A DNA stretch of 64,000 bases from Calocera cornea HHB12733 (lineage: Eukaryota > Basidiomycota > Dacrymycetes > Dacrymycetales > Dacrymycetaceae), in NCBI GenBank assembly GCA_001632435.1, contig KV423960.1, positions 67,564 to 131,563 on the forward strand, given 5' to 3'. The position numbers and the translations under genes are program-made. Positions 9,966 through 22,119 of this stretch are shown here, piece after piece. The notes under the pieces were generated by a model. The model was not told the origin of the DNA. It was given only the letters and a program-made list of their open reading frames with translations, and did not search any database. Positions within the stretch are counted from its first letter, which is position 1. Every line of letters begins with the position of its first letter.

Positions 9966-11309
9966 TCAAGTCAGGTCAATCACCTCGCCCTTGACGAACG
10001 GCCTCACGCTGCTGCGGACCGGGACGAACTTGCGCTCCACGGGTTCGACCTTCATGCGCTTGAAGGGCCTGCTATTGCTGCTGCTCTGGCTCTGGCTGCC
10101 ACTGCCGCTCGCAGAACCGGAGGCGGACTCGTCCTCCGAGAAGGTAAGATCGATCACATCGCGCTTGCGCTTGCCGAGGTTCCTGTGGGGGCCAGCGTCC
10201 AGGGAGACGGGACGGGGCTTGCGACGCTCTTTGATGCGGGCGAGCCTCTCCTGCAGAGGAACGCCGTGAGTGACATGAAGGCGATCCAAAAAGCTGCAAC
10301 CTACTTCCAAGCGACGCACTTCCTCTTCGTCTTCATCGTCATCGTCATCGTCGTCTTGCTCTTCCTTGATCTCAGGCTCCTCCTCTTCGCCGGACGAGCC
10401 AAAGAAGCTAGAGCCGGTCTCTTCGCTCTTCACACGGTCTACATGCGTCGGTGGCGGAGCAGGGCGGGTGGCAGCCGGGGGGGGCGCGCGTTGCGGCTCA
10501 TCAGCTACCGAGAACGATCAAAAAATGTACATCGGATAATAGCGAGAAGTACTCACGAGCAATCTCCATCGCCCTCAGAAGTTCATACGGCCGATACAAG
10601 AAGACGAACGTAGTCGGCTCGGTCTTGAACGGATAGAATTGCTTCCAGGTCTGCGGCGCTCTCTTCTGCTTGCCGAGCACGACGCGATGCCCGCCAGCCT
10701 TCTTCGTGCGCTCGTTGACCGGCTTGTGTTCGACTTCTTTGTACTCGTGGTTGTAGGCTTCGCCGATCATGCCCTCTTTGATCATGATGCGGATCGAGCC
10801 CAGCTCCTTTACGACGTGTTCCGCTTCGACGTCGCTCTCCTCATCTACGACAGTACTGTCAATGCCGATGTCCAGATCATGTATCAGATCATCACGCACC
10901 AGTCAGCAACATGCTTCCAAATTTGAAACTAGCAGTCGTGTGCGCGTCCAGTGGACGGCTCTCGAGGTAGACGTGCCCATCAATGTCTTCGGGGCGGATG
11001 AACCTGCCTCCGACGTGCTCGCCGTCGACGTACACGTATCCCGCGGTCTGTGAGACCTTGGCTGTATCCTTCCAGTGGATGGAAAACTCCTATAGGTGGA
11101 AGTGACGATCAGCGATTGTCCAACAAACACGGACGAGATGAGACGGGACGGCGATAAATCGGGCGAAAAGGAGGTGCACGTACCCTACCGACCTCGCTCG
11201 GCACCCAACAGCGAACAGTATTGCCGTTGTCAACGATCTCGACCTTATACTCGGGCAGCTTTTCACCGTCGGCCATGAGATAGGCGCGGTAGTGGCGGAG
11301 AGAAGGCAT
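9966..11309 (-). CDS. DUF7918-type protein with two SUMO-interaction motifs, copy 1
   Basis: The N-terminal domain resembles what I remember as DUF7918, a fungal domain of unknown function. It begins MPSLRHYRAYLMADGEKLP and continues EYKVEIVDNGNTVRCWVPSE, EFSIHWKDTAKVSQTAGYVY, VDGEHVGGRF, KELGSIRI, NERTKKAGGHRV and PTTFVFLYRPYELLRAMEIA. The C-terminal half is disordered: poly-Glu/Asp, then a basic KRKRDVIDLTFSEDE (a hydrophobic DLT core followed by acidic residues, the classic SIM pattern), a Ser-rich stretch, and a second VIDLT forming the last five residues. Introns fall after SEVGR, after LTD, after EIA and before ERLARIK, the same positions as in the array at 34785-39387. Together these suggest a nuclear protein that binds SUMO; the function is unknown. 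Confidence 0.78.
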
Positions 11310-12046
11310 TGTCGGTTTTGTTTGAGTCGGGGAGTCGGGTGTTGGGGGATATGGGGCTATGGGATGGAGGGTAGGTGATAGAGTGCTCGACTGTCTCGAC
11401 AATGACTGATCTCACTCGACTCGCGCGAACGATGTGGTGGAAGGTAGAAGAGGGAAGGGGTAGTGGCGAAGGGGGGAGGGGATATGACTCCGGCAGGAGC
11501 TTATGTTGTGTGGTGGGGTGGTGATGAAGCGAGGACCCCCCACCTTGTCTCCAAAGGCGGATGGGACCCTGATGCTGAGGGCCGGCGCCCTCAAAGTCCG
11601 CGGCTGGAATGCGAATGTATGCGCACCACGGCCGCGCCCTGAGAGCCTTTTGTCCTCGTGCAGTTGGGCACACAAAACGACGCAAACAATCTGGTTCCCC
11701 ACAAGGCTAGCGAAAAAGCCCTGAGACCGCCCGCAAGCAATACACTCCTCGGCGTCAATACTGACTGCACTGCGCCGTGGCACGCGCCAGAAACTGCAGG
11801 CGGCAGAATCGCCTGCTGTACCCCGCTGGGCGGTTACTTACCGTTATCTTTACGTTGCTCCAGAAAAACAGCTGCGCACGGGGATACCGCCGGCACCGAC
11901 ACGGTTCGACTCGTCATTGATCCCGAGCACCGTGTTCCCGAACGTTGTTTACCGTCCGTGACGGACTCGCCTGCAATATACCAGCCTCACTCGCATACCA
12001 CCTTGAGAGCATCATCACCCCCGAAAAAATACAAAGCTAGTACACG
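11310..12046. other. Intergenic region, divergent promoters
   Basis: The interval separates the starts of the DUF7918/SIM gene (minus) and PRMT5 (plus). No gene was recognised; the open stretches lack motifs and overlap purine/pyrimidine-biased leader-like DNA near 11400-11500. Confidence 0.5.
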
Positions 12047-14732
12047 ATGTCCTACCCCGACCTGCTGTCCATCCCCATCGCCCTGCATATCCCGGCTTCA
12101 GAGCTGACCGCCCTCCCGCCCGCGTCGTCTTCCGAACCGCGCGAACCGGACGACCCAACCCCCATACAAGAGCTGGTCAGCGCGACGCTCGCTAGCCGAC
12201 TGTACACCTATGTCTGCCTGCCGCTCACGACGCCCAAGTGGAAGGACCGGTGGAGCAGGATGTGTCTGCAGTCACCGTTAGGCGCTGGGCCGTCCTCGGG
12301 TGAGGATGGACAGGCGTTGGGACGGGACGAGCAGGTGGAGAAGGAAGCAGAGGAATGGAGGCTCCATCCCAAGTTCGAGAGGGAGGAGGTGACCGTCACG
12401 AGGCTCGAGGAGACGTACTCGCTCATCGGGATGGTGAGCGCTTGGCTCGAGCTCGACAGCCCGGAGTCTGGGATACGGTACGATTCTGAGCTGGTGCGTT
12501 TCATCTACCGTCAAAGTAAATTGTGTGCTGATCTGTAGTGCAGGCCCTCCGACAAGAACTGGCCTACGCAACCTACCTCGACGTGCGCACCGTTGTGCTC
12601 CCTCCCCCGCGCAACCGCGCAAACGTGGCCGATTACGCCCGCGCAATCAACGCGATCCTGAACGACAGCTCCTTTGGCTCCTACATGCAGCTCGCCGTGC
12701 GCATCCCCGTTTCCGAGGTCGAGCACCGGACGGGTGGTTCGCCTAGCGGCTTGGGGCCGGGGAAGATGCTGGAGAGCCCGGGGATGAAGAGCCCGCAGAT
12801 CGTGCTGAGCCCGGAGGCGGAGGAGGGTGGGCTGGACAGCGCCTGGGAGATGTGGGACGTTATACGGACGGTGTGTGGATACAACTCTAGGCTGTCCATC
12901 GGTACGCCGTTTTCTTTTGGGAGGGCAGAAGAATGAGCTCATGTATGCCCAGTGCTCGATCTCTCCCCGCCCTTCCCCCTCCGACCGGGTGCGATGGACC
13001 GCTGGTCTGCCGAACCCATCCGGCACATCTTCCTCCCCGCGACCTCCTTCATCCCCAACGCCAAGGGCTACCCGGTCCTGGCCAAAGCGAACCAGACCTT
13101 CCTCAAGGAAGTGATGCAGTTCCTGCCGATCTTCATCCTCTCCAAGACCCAGGCGAGCCTGCACAATGCCGGCGGGAGCAAGGGGTACGCCGAGTACGTG
13201 CGCTTCCTCGAGAAGACGAGCGTGCCCCTGCAGGCCATGCGCACCGAGGGCACGCTCGAGAGCTTTGCCAGCACGTACATGGACAGGGTGCAGGCGCCGC
13301 TCCAGCCGCTGATGGACAACCTGCAGAGCTCGACGTATGCGATCTTTGAGAGGGACCCGGTGAAGTATGAGCGGTACGAGGAGGCGGTGTACCAGGCTCT
13401 GTTGGCGAGAGGCGAGCAGGAGACGTCAGTGCTTTCCTGTTGTCCGAAGAAGAGGTCGGGCTAATATTGCAACAGCGTGATCTGCGTAGCTGGGGCTGGC
13501 CGAGGACCACTTATCTCCAGGGCGTACAAGGCGATCCAGCGCGTAGAGGGCCCAAAAGTGACGATATATGCGATCGAGAAGAACCCGAACGCGCTCGTCA
13601 CGTACGTCATGCCACCGTATCTGCTTCTGTTGTTGACCGAACGTGCAGGTTGCAAGAACGCAATGCTCTAGAGTGGGGAAATGCGGTGACGCTGTTCTTC
13701 GGCGATATGCGCTCTGTCGAGCTTCCCGAAAAGGTCGACATCTTGATCAGCGAGCTGCTCGGCTCCTTCGGTGATAATGAGCTCAGCCCCGAGTGCCTCG
13801 ACGGAGCACAGCGATTCCTCAAAGATGATGGGATCTCGATCCCCTCCTTCTACACCGCGCACGTCGCGCCCCTCTCCTCGTCTAAGCTGTACAACGAGGT
13901 CCTGCACCAGACCATAGGCGACGAGAAGAAGAACGCGGAGACGCCGTATGTCGTCATGTTCCAGGCCACCAACGTCTTGTCGGGCGAGGGCGGAGGGGTT
14001 AGGGGTGGCTGTGGGACGAAGGTCCAAGAATGCTGGAGCTTTGAGCACCCAAGGAGGGACTTATTTGTTGATGCCAGAGGTATGTTGACTCCTGACGTTC
14101 CCATGCGATCGTACTGATAAACCCCTAGGTCTGCCCTTCAGCAACACGCACAATACCCGCTCGGCGCATCTTACATTCCATGTACCACACTCGGGTGTTC
14201 TGCACGGTCTTGCAGGCTATTTCGAAGCCCATCTATACGGCGACGTCTCATTGAGCATACACCCAGAGACGAAGGCGCAAAAATCGAACAACATGCTCAG
14301 CTGGTTCCCCTTCTACTTCCCCCTGAAAGTCAGTATTGTGCTTGTGATATCGTACGCGTGCTCACTATGACGTAGGACCCATTATATCTCCCGGCCAACG
14401 CCGAGCTCGACGTCCATCTGTGGCGAATGACGTCGCGCCAAAAAGTGTGGTACGAGTGGTACGCCGAGTCGTTCCTGCCCGTACCCGCACAAAGCCCTCC
14501 CCCAACGTTCGGGTTCATAACCCCGCAAAGCACCGGCGCACCCAACACGCCTCGGCAGGGGTCTACGCCCGTACGACCGCCGCGACCCAGCCCGATGTTG
14601 GATGCATCGCCTTCTGCGGAGGGGCATGCTGCGTTCGTGGACGTCCTCGGACGAGGAGAGCTGTCGAGGGTGAAGATCGGGCAGACAAGCTTGCACAACC
14701 CGGGTGGGCGGAGCAGCTGGATCGGACTATAG
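12047..14732 (+). CDS. PRMT5: Protein arginine methyltransferase PRMT5 (Skb1/Hsl7)
   Basis: PRMT5 makes symmetric dimethylarginine on Sm proteins, histones and other substrates using S-adenosylmethionine. The N-terminal TIM-barrel part includes LRQELAYATYLDVRTVVLPP, WEMWDVIRTVCGYN and FLPATSFIPNAKGYPVLAK. The Rossmann-fold part has VICVAGAGRGPLISRA (AdoMet binding), FFGDMRSVELPEKVDILISE and the acidic-loop signature SELLGSFGDNELSPECLDG. The beta-barrel region follows (FSNTHNTRSAHLTFHVPHSG), and the C-terminus SLHNPGGRSSWIGL matches the family ending. Introns follow DSEL, RLSI, EQET, NALVT, VDAR and PFYFPLK. All landmark blocks are present, so the enzyme should be active. Confidence 0.95.
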
Positions 14733-15410
14733 TACACGCATGAGTGGAGCTTTGGGCCTCCAAATACCTTCCGTATGTGCATCGGTGAGATAGATGGGAT
14801 TGATAAGAAGCATTGCAAATCACTTGACTCGTCATCACCCCCTTCTTTATGATTCAGAATGACAAGCGAGTACACCCCGTTGATGCGCGTTTGCGCTAAT
14901 AATAGTTTGCCAACGCATCATGCAGAAGACAATGACCACGTGATTCTCTCTTCGCGTTCCTGACTGCTCCCTCGTGACGATCACGCTGGTATTCCGCACG
15001 ATCCAAACTGTGCACTGCGTATTCCTGAATAAGGGCGCTCATCTCTTGTCGTTCTGGTCGTGGTAAATGGCTCTGCTTAGCTAGAAGATCAGGTCTCATG
15101 TGGGCCTCTCGCGGCTACCCACTTATCTTTCTTCTGGCACTCGGCTGCAATTCTCCCGCTGCCTCGGATTCACCGCGCTCCTTCCCGATTGATCATCAAA
15201 ACCTCTTTTGGTTACCTCGATGAGTGGATTTACCTGGATGCTCTTCCTTGAAAACTTCCTCGTATGAGAAAAGAAGCCTCATTGGCCATCCTCCACGCTC
15301 TGCGTTGGCAGATCCCGGCTGAAATATGGGCACCTCATCAGTATAAGGACAGAGACCGACTCCTCACCTACCATCTGAACCTCTCTTTCCAACAGCTGGT
15401 TGGGCTAGAC
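14733..15410. other. Intergenic region
   Basis: The stretch runs from the PRMT5 stop to the start of carboxylesterase copy 2 and should contain its promoter. An in-frame upstream Met at 15264 exists, but the conserved signal peptide begins at 15411. Nothing else was recognised. Confidence 0.5.
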
Positions 15411-17260
15411 ATGCTGTCCCTCCGTGCTCTGTGCCTTCTGTCTTTATTCAAGCTGCCCGGTGCTCGGGCTGTCGACCCTCTTGTCAATCTCGGGTACAGC
15501 TCATATCGCGGCGTCGCACATGCAACCGGTGTGACGGAGTGGCTCGGTATTCGCTACGCTGCACCGCCTTTGGGGGAGCTACGCTGGAGAGCTCCAGAGG
15601 CACCGCTGCCGAGCGATTCTGTTATCGAGGCTGACACGGTACGCAGTCACCCCACTCTCCTATCCGCTCGGCTGAACGTGGCTCGAGCATGGACCAATCT
15701 GTTTGCCGACTCCCGGCACCAACGATACTACCGCCTCCGAGGATTGTCTTTTCCTGGAAATCTATGCTCCGAGTCAAGCTTCTGCGACTTCCAGGCTTCC
15801 AGTATATCTGTTTATTCAAGGTGGGGGCTTCAATGTCCTATCGAGCGCGAACTACAATGGCACGAGCCTCATCCAAGCATCCGAAATGAACATCATAGTG
15901 GTCAACTTCAACTATCGAGTTGGACTCTATGGATTCCTGGCCAGCCAGGAGATTGTCGACAATGGGAATACAAATGTGGGCTTACTGGACCAGAGGATGG
16001 TTTTGGAGTGGGTGCAGAAATACATCTATTTGGTGAGAATACCAAATCGGCATAAATTCTGAAACTGCTGATGCTAAGCGCAGTTCGGCGGTGATCCATC
16101 CCATGTTGTTCTCGGTGGTGACAGCGCTGGTTCAGCCTCCATTCTTCTCCACATGATGGCATACGGCGGCCGGGACGACGGTCTCTTCCAAGCGGCGGCA
16201 GCGGAGTCGGCAACATTCGGTAACATGCTGAACATCTCCGAATCTCAATATCAGTACAACGCGGTAATCGAACGGGTGGGATGTGGATATGACAAGGTCC
16301 AGGACACGCTTGGCTGCCTGAGATTACTCAATGCCTCAGTGCTTCAGGCGAACAACTGGAACATTCCCTACCCCTCAAACGGAGCAGGAGCAGGCGCGCC
16401 CATATACATGTACCAGCCAACAATCGACGGTACCTTCATCTCGGACTACACCTACCGCCTTCTACAACAGGGAAGCTTTGTCAAAGTTCCCATTCTCTTC
16501 GGGTAAGCTCGCTGTCAGTCTCTTCCCTTCAGTATCTACTGACACTAAAAACACAGTGACGACACGAATGGTGGTACAATATTCACGCCGCAAAACACCA
16601 CGACCTACGCGGAGATGGATCAGTTCATGGTGGACCAGTGGAACGCGTTGACACCCGCACAACTACAGACGATAAACGCGCTTTACCCTCCTGCTGACAT
16701 CTATCCCAACTCGGGTCCATTGTGGCGGACCGTAAGCAACGCATATGGCGAGATGAGAATCATGTGCCCAAGCCTAGCTATCGGCAGCGCATTCAGTGTT
16801 TACAGCACCGCTGGATCTTGGATCTATCGGTACGTCGTCGCGTCGATGAGTTTGAGCACAATAATAGCTCTGCAACAGGTACAACGTCATGGATCCCGAA
16901 GAGATGGCGGAAGGCTACGGTGTGCCCCACACGGTCGAGCTTGCCGCTATCTGGGGACCAGAGAATGTTGTGTGGCGACCTTACAATGTTGCGTCTGGAA
17001 CCGCTCCAGCGTCGTATTTTCCGGGACAAGTAAACGCGGCAATTGTCCCAGTTATCCAAGGATACTGGACGAGTTTTATTCGTTCGTACAACCCAAACAC
17101 ATATCGAGTTGCCGGATCACCCGAGTGGGACCAGTGGACCGTGTATGGGAAGGAACGGATTGTTATCCAAACCAACGCGACAGTGATGGAGGTAGTTGAC
17201 TATGGACAGCAGTCGCGTTGCGCATGGTTGGAGGCGAACGGGATCTTGATGCAGCAGTGA
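15411..17260 (+). CDS. Secreted type-B carboxylesterase/lipase, copy 2
   Basis: This is a close paralogue of the gene at 1065-2888, in the opposite orientation. A signal peptide (MLSLRALCLLSLFKLPGARA) precedes VDPLVNLGYSSYRGVA. Exon 1 is 15411-15638 and exon 2 starts at 15688 with HGPICLPTPGTND. Landmarks are IRYAAPPLGELRW, SEDCLFLEIYAP, YLFIQGGGFNV, the nucleophile motif GGDSAGSAS, the histidine in YGVPHTVEL and the terminal GQQSRCAW. Introns follow ADT, KYIYL, ILFG and SWIY. As in copy 1, the catalytic-acid position that is normally glutamate reads as glycine in DDTNGGTIF. The product should be a secreted hydrolase-fold protein, but whether it has normal esterase activity is open. Confidence 0.9.
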
Positions 17261-18080
17261 GCACAACATGTACAGTAGGTGCACGTTGCCTACTTGTCAA
17301 TGAATGAACTGTTGCAATGAATCTTGTCTGAACCACTCCATCGTGCATGATGATCATTGATAACATTGATGCGAGGATTTTTGACAGGTACGTACTAACA
17401 TCAGTTTCGCTCTTATGCTGTTGCACGTGACCATGGTATTGTGTTGGTCAAAGCGCCCGCACACTTGGCCCATTTGCAAGTACATCTGTGCCCCGTGCAC
17501 GCCCCTGAGTCCGTGGGCGCGATGTGATTGTGATTCCATGCGCGTCACTTTCCTTCCCCTCTGTGTTCTCAAGCCAGTAAGGGCTCGGCTGAGTTCGGCA
17601 TCTTCTTCCATCCCGCGCGACTGCAAACCACACAGATCCCTTTGAGCATCGCTTTGTACTCGGTGTTCGCTTATATCAATTGAATGTAACTAGCGCATTC
17701 CCGGACTTCTTCTACCGTATCCAGCCGCAGCACCATAATCCGGGGGCCAGGTGATCGCGAAGCGATGTGGTGGATTTCCGAATCCATTCAGTTATTCATC
17801 CCAGCACGTGTTTACAGGGTCTGGAGAAGGTGACGATTTAGCGGGCGATAGACACGACTCCGGCACATTGCACCCCAAAATATGCGCGCCGGTTTTTGCG
17901 GTATTTTCTAACTGGAAGGGCTGCAGGGTATAAGTACCTGTATCCATAGACAGTGCGAGGACGCGTCACCCCTTCACCTATTTCCACCTCCTAAGACTCG
18001 TAAGTGCCTTCCGCCCTTTTTTCAACTGTTGTGTACCATGCTAAGATCGCACGCACGGCGCTTAGGTCCAACTCGACACG
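17261..18080. other. Intergenic region with promoter elements for the small gene at 18081
   Basis: Most of the stretch holds nothing recognisable. A TATAAG element lies at 17929-17934, about 150 bases before the ATG at 18081. A likely 5'-leader intron runs from the GTAAGT donor at 18000 to a TTAG acceptor at 18065. Confidence 0.5.
17929..17934 (+). promoter_or_regulatory. TATA-like box
   Basis: TATAAG lies in the sequence GGGTATAAGTACC upstream of the leader intron and start codon of the small gene at 18081. The spacing is plausible for a core promoter. Confidence 0.4.
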
Positions 18081-18494
18081 ATGTCGAACCAGTCAACCGT
18101 AGAATGCATTGCTATGATCGCTTCACTCCAGTCAATAATGACCAAATACCGAGACATCTACAGGCTTGCCGCCACGGCCGAAAATCCCCATCGTCAATTT
18201 GCCCAAGCGCAATTGGCGTTATTCGATAGGGTCATCGCCGAAGGAAAAGAGCGGAGGGACCATTGGGCACTGATGGCGGATCGTGACATCAACCAGCAAA
18301 ACTTTTACGAGGTATGCATTGTCCTCAGCTGATGATTGGTATGTGCTGATGCTTGCGTCGGGAAGCTGGATGAAGCAGTTTTTGATGTCGAACGCACGGT
18401 TACGGAGACCAGATGGGCATTTGCGGCAATCGTTGGGTTGCCAAACGATACGGATGGCCTGTTAGCTTCCTTTGGCCAGCTGAACATCGGATAA
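18081..18494 (+). CDS. Small orphan protein of about 119 residues
   Basis: Exon 1 (18081-18311, 77 codons) and exon 2 (18366-18494, 42 codons and stop) are joined in phase 0 by a GTATGC...GGAAG intron. The protein begins MSNQSTVECIAMIASLQSIM, is rich in Ala, Gln and charged residues with a helical character, and ends LLASFGQLNIG. I know no family for it. Support for a real gene comes from the in-frame splice, a TATA-like box and a probable leader intron upstream. The acceptor is AAG rather than the commoner CAG or TAG. Confidence 0.5.
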
Positions 18495-19422
18495 GGCACT
18501 GGTGGGAGCCCTTAGTGTCATAGCTCCAACCGATGTATTGCCTTGAGATATGATTGTCAATGTGACCGCCCGATGAGAAAAATGTAGCAGTGATCTGAAC
18601 GCATAAGAGAGTTATAAGATACTGGAGAGACCCTGGGAGCCCAGCGGCAGGTGCGACATGAATCTGATGTTACTGGATCAGTTAACAGTAACACGGTTTC
18701 GTTGGCCTCACCGCACGTCTGAGGACCTGAGCGTCGCAGCGCAAACAGACGACTCGGGAGGAACGATGGTGCATAGCTTATTAGTACGCATTCCAGATCC
18801 AGGGGTAAAACCCCTCGGGCCAGATCTCAATCCGACTGCCAAGACGTGGCGAGCGATCCAGATTAGTTATGTTTTGACACTGATCTCAGACGCTCTAGTC
18901 GAGCCCGTGGACCTAGTGACACAGCCTATCTGGGAGCGTAAAAGACAAAAGTGACGGGCGCTCGCTACGGTTGACAAGGGGACGTGTGTGCGGGAGTACA
19001 TCTGGTCAAGATTCATGCCTGAAAAGGAAAGGAGGAGGATTCGCGTCCGTGTCTGTGTCTCGCGTCGCCATTGACGCTCCCTGATCCCCGCGGTGGGCCG
19101 ACGCCCTGTGCCCCTGCCCGGTGGTCGTCCCCAAACCCTGCTGCTCTGCTTCCGCAGACATTCTCGAGTTCCATTCCATTTCGACACCTTCAAAGACGAC
19201 CTGCTCAGACGACGACGCGAACGCACACACACCCCAGACGACCTTCTTTCCTTTCCACCGTCTCGAGCTAGACTGTGACTTCTGTCGAATAGCACGCTGC
19301 GCGAGCAAAGCGCGTCCGACCCCCGTCGCCATCTCCGAGTCCGGCCGCAGCCCGACTCGTCCCTTAGCACCGCGTCGTCAAATCCTATCCTTCTCCTTCT
19401 TACCACCACCACTATCCCTATC
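18495..19422. other. Intergenic region before the RasGAP gene
   Basis: No gene was recognised. The last 350 bases are pyrimidine-rich on the plus strand (many CTTC and TCC runs) and look like promoter and 5' leader of the RasGAP gene. Open frames on the minus strand there are low-complexity by-products. Confidence 0.45.
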
Positions 19423-22119
19423 ATGGCGGCCTACTCCAACGGCGTGGGCTCGCCCATCAGCAGCGTGAGCAGGCGCATAACCGGCAAGAATGCGAACCGG
19501 TATAGCGTCAGCGCGATGTACAGTATGGCGGCCGAGCAGGATACCGAGCTGGAGGACGATCTTGCTCGAGGTGCGTTCTACGTACATGCTGTCATATATG
19601 GTATCACTATCTGACACGTTGTCTTCTAGCCCAGAAGCGCCTGCGGGAGCTCAAGAGCCGGATCTCTGCCGTCTCCAAGAAGAACTTCGTGCTGGAACGC
19701 GATGTGCGATACTTGGATCAGCGAATCTCGTTGCTGATTCAGAACAAGATGGCTCTGGAGGAGGTGCGTCTATATTGCTTCTGGTGCGTGTCTAGAGTGT
19801 CTGACATGCCCTTTAGCGGCGAGATATCGAAGGTCGGCTGGACGACGTCGAAGAGGAGGACGGCCATTACCCTGATGAGCGAAAGCTAGCAGTGCGTCTC
19901 CCCTCACATGGAATGTCTCACATATGCTAACGAGCTTATAGTTGTACTCCAATCTCTTCTTCCTCTTACAGCACGAACCCCGACATATTGCCCTTCTCTG
20001 CCGTCTCATCTCCCTCTCTCAAGTCGACGCTCTGTTACAGACTGTCATGTTTACCCTTTACGGCAATCAGTATGAAAGCCGTGAAGAGCATCTCCTCCTC
20101 ACTATGTTCCAAGTACGCATCGTTATCCTTTTTCATGTGACGCATTAACTCACGGATGTCCAGGTTGTACTTTCCCATCAATTCGACACGTCTACCGATT
20201 TCGGCAACCTCCTTCGAGCAAACACGCCAGTTTCACGAATGATGACGACTTACACGCGACGCGGCCCGGGCCAGAGCTATCTCAAGAGCGTACTTGCGGA
20301 GCGGATCAATAGTTTGATTGAACATCGCGAGCTGAACCTCGAGATCAACCCGGTCAAGGTGTACGAGCAGATGGTCTCCCAGTTCGAGGAGGAAAACAAC
20401 GGTGACCTGCCGGATGGGATGGCCAAGGTCGTCACTCCCGAGGAGGCGGCAGAGAATGCAGATGTCCAAGCGATCATCGCACCACGGTTGACCATGTTGA
20501 TGGAGATCGCGAACAGCTTCCTGCATACGATTATCGACAGTCTCGAGACCGTACCATATGGTATTCGGTGGATCTGCAAACAGATCAAGAGTCTGTCCAA
20601 GGTACATCTTCTCCCCTAACTCTCGCTGCGTCTTCAGATGCTGAACTTGATCTCAGCGACGATTCCCTGATGCCTCGGACACGGCCATCTGCTCGCTCAT
20701 TGGCGGTTTCTTCTTTCTCCGATTCATCAATCCTGCCATTGTCACTCCACAATCGTATATGCTAGTTGACGCGACCCCGGCGAAGCATCCGCGGCGAACA
20801 CTCACCCTGATCGCCAAGATGCTGCAGAACCTCGCGAACAAGCCCTCTTACGCGAAAGAGCAGTACATGATCACGCTGAATCCTTTCGTCGAGAATAACA
20901 AGACGCGGATCAACCAGTTCTTGAACAACTTGTGCGAAGTCAGCGACTTCTATGATACACTCGAGGTATGTTATGTTTCCTGCGGTCTGTGCATTCCTGC
21001 TGACGTCATTCTCAGATGGACCAATACATGGCGTTATCAAAGAAGGATCTGCGCATCAACATCACGATGAATGAAATGTACAACACCCATGCTCTTCTGG
21101 GTCAGCATCTTGATCAGATGGCTCCGAGCGAGAAGGCGCACCTCCGCATCCTTCTGGAGGACCTAGGAGCAGCACCGGAGCAAGTATCACGGAAGGAGAA
21201 TCGAACGATGGAGCTGCCGCTCTTCAGCCGATGGGAGGTACCCATTCAAGATCTGACGACCGCATTCGCTGGCGAGGGGAACGTGACACACAGCGATATT
21301 CTGTACATGGAGGCAAAGTCCATCTTCGTCAACCTGATCCGATCCATACAAGGTGCCAACGACAAGCTTCCTATCGACCTTGAAGGGCTCGCCGAGAGGG
21401 CGGCTACTACCAAGGACGCAGCACTGGTTCGGAAGGGCATCAAGGTGAAGGAGATGCTCCGCGAACTGGTCGAGGCGCATATCCTGGACCCGTCCGACGG
21501 GTATCATCTGATGCAGGAGGAAGTCGCTGCCGAGCTCGTCCACCTCGGCAATCTCCGGGACAAGGTGCTACTCGAGACGCGCTCGCTCGACGCCGTCTAC
21601 CGGAACATCTCCGACCACAACGACTATCTCAAGAGCCAGCTGGAGCAGTACAAGGCATATCTGCAGAACGTTCGCAAAAGCTCTGGAAATGATAAGAGCT
21701 CAACTGGGGTCGGCGTCATCACCGTCGGTGGAAAGGAGAAGAAGCCGGTTAAGGCGACCGTTCAGGGGCCCTACCGGTTCACGCATGCGCAGCTCGAGAA
21801 AGAAGGCATTATTGTGGAGAGCAATGTGCCCGAGGCAAGGAGGCCAAACATCTACTTCAACATTACGAGCCCATCGCCGGGCGCCTTCATCATCGCCCTC
21901 CATTACAAGGGCCGTGAGAAGGCGATCCTTGAGATGGATCTTAAGATTGACGATCTGCTCGAGAAGGTGAGCTGGACCGGCCAAACATCTTTGCTCTAGA
22001 CTAATGCATATTTTCAGCATAAGGACAACAAGCATCTCCTCGATCTGGAGTATGTTCAGCTCAACGTGCCAAAGGTTCTCGCCCTCCTAAACAAGGTGTT
22101 CACGCGGCGCAAAAACTAG
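19423..22119 (+). CDS. Ras GTPase-activating protein, Gap1/Sar1-IQGAP type with RasGAP_C domain
   Basis: The product should switch off Ras by stimulating its GTPase. After a short Ser-rich start, a coil ([20 protein letters not shown]) leads to [20 protein letters not shown] and the RasGAP domain. [19 protein letters not shown] contains an Arg at the arginine-finger position, and [20 protein letters not shown] holds the FLR signature that stabilises the finger. After [20 protein letters not shown] comes the C-terminal region with [36 protein letters not shown] and the final [20 protein letters not shown] typical of RasGAP_C. Several short introns interrupt the first half. The calponin and IQ parts of true IQGAPs are absent, which favours the fission-yeast Gap1/Sar1 type. 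Confidence 0.88.

Noticed and set aside
15264..15410. An upstream Met extending esterase copy 2 by 49 residues
   Set aside because: The extension is not hydrophobic like a signal peptide and has no counterpart in copy 1; the Met at 15411 begins a normal signal peptide.
18658..18954. A 98-codon plus-strand frame before the RasGAP gene
   Set aside because: No splice sites, motif or codon bias support it and it overlaps likely promoter DNA.
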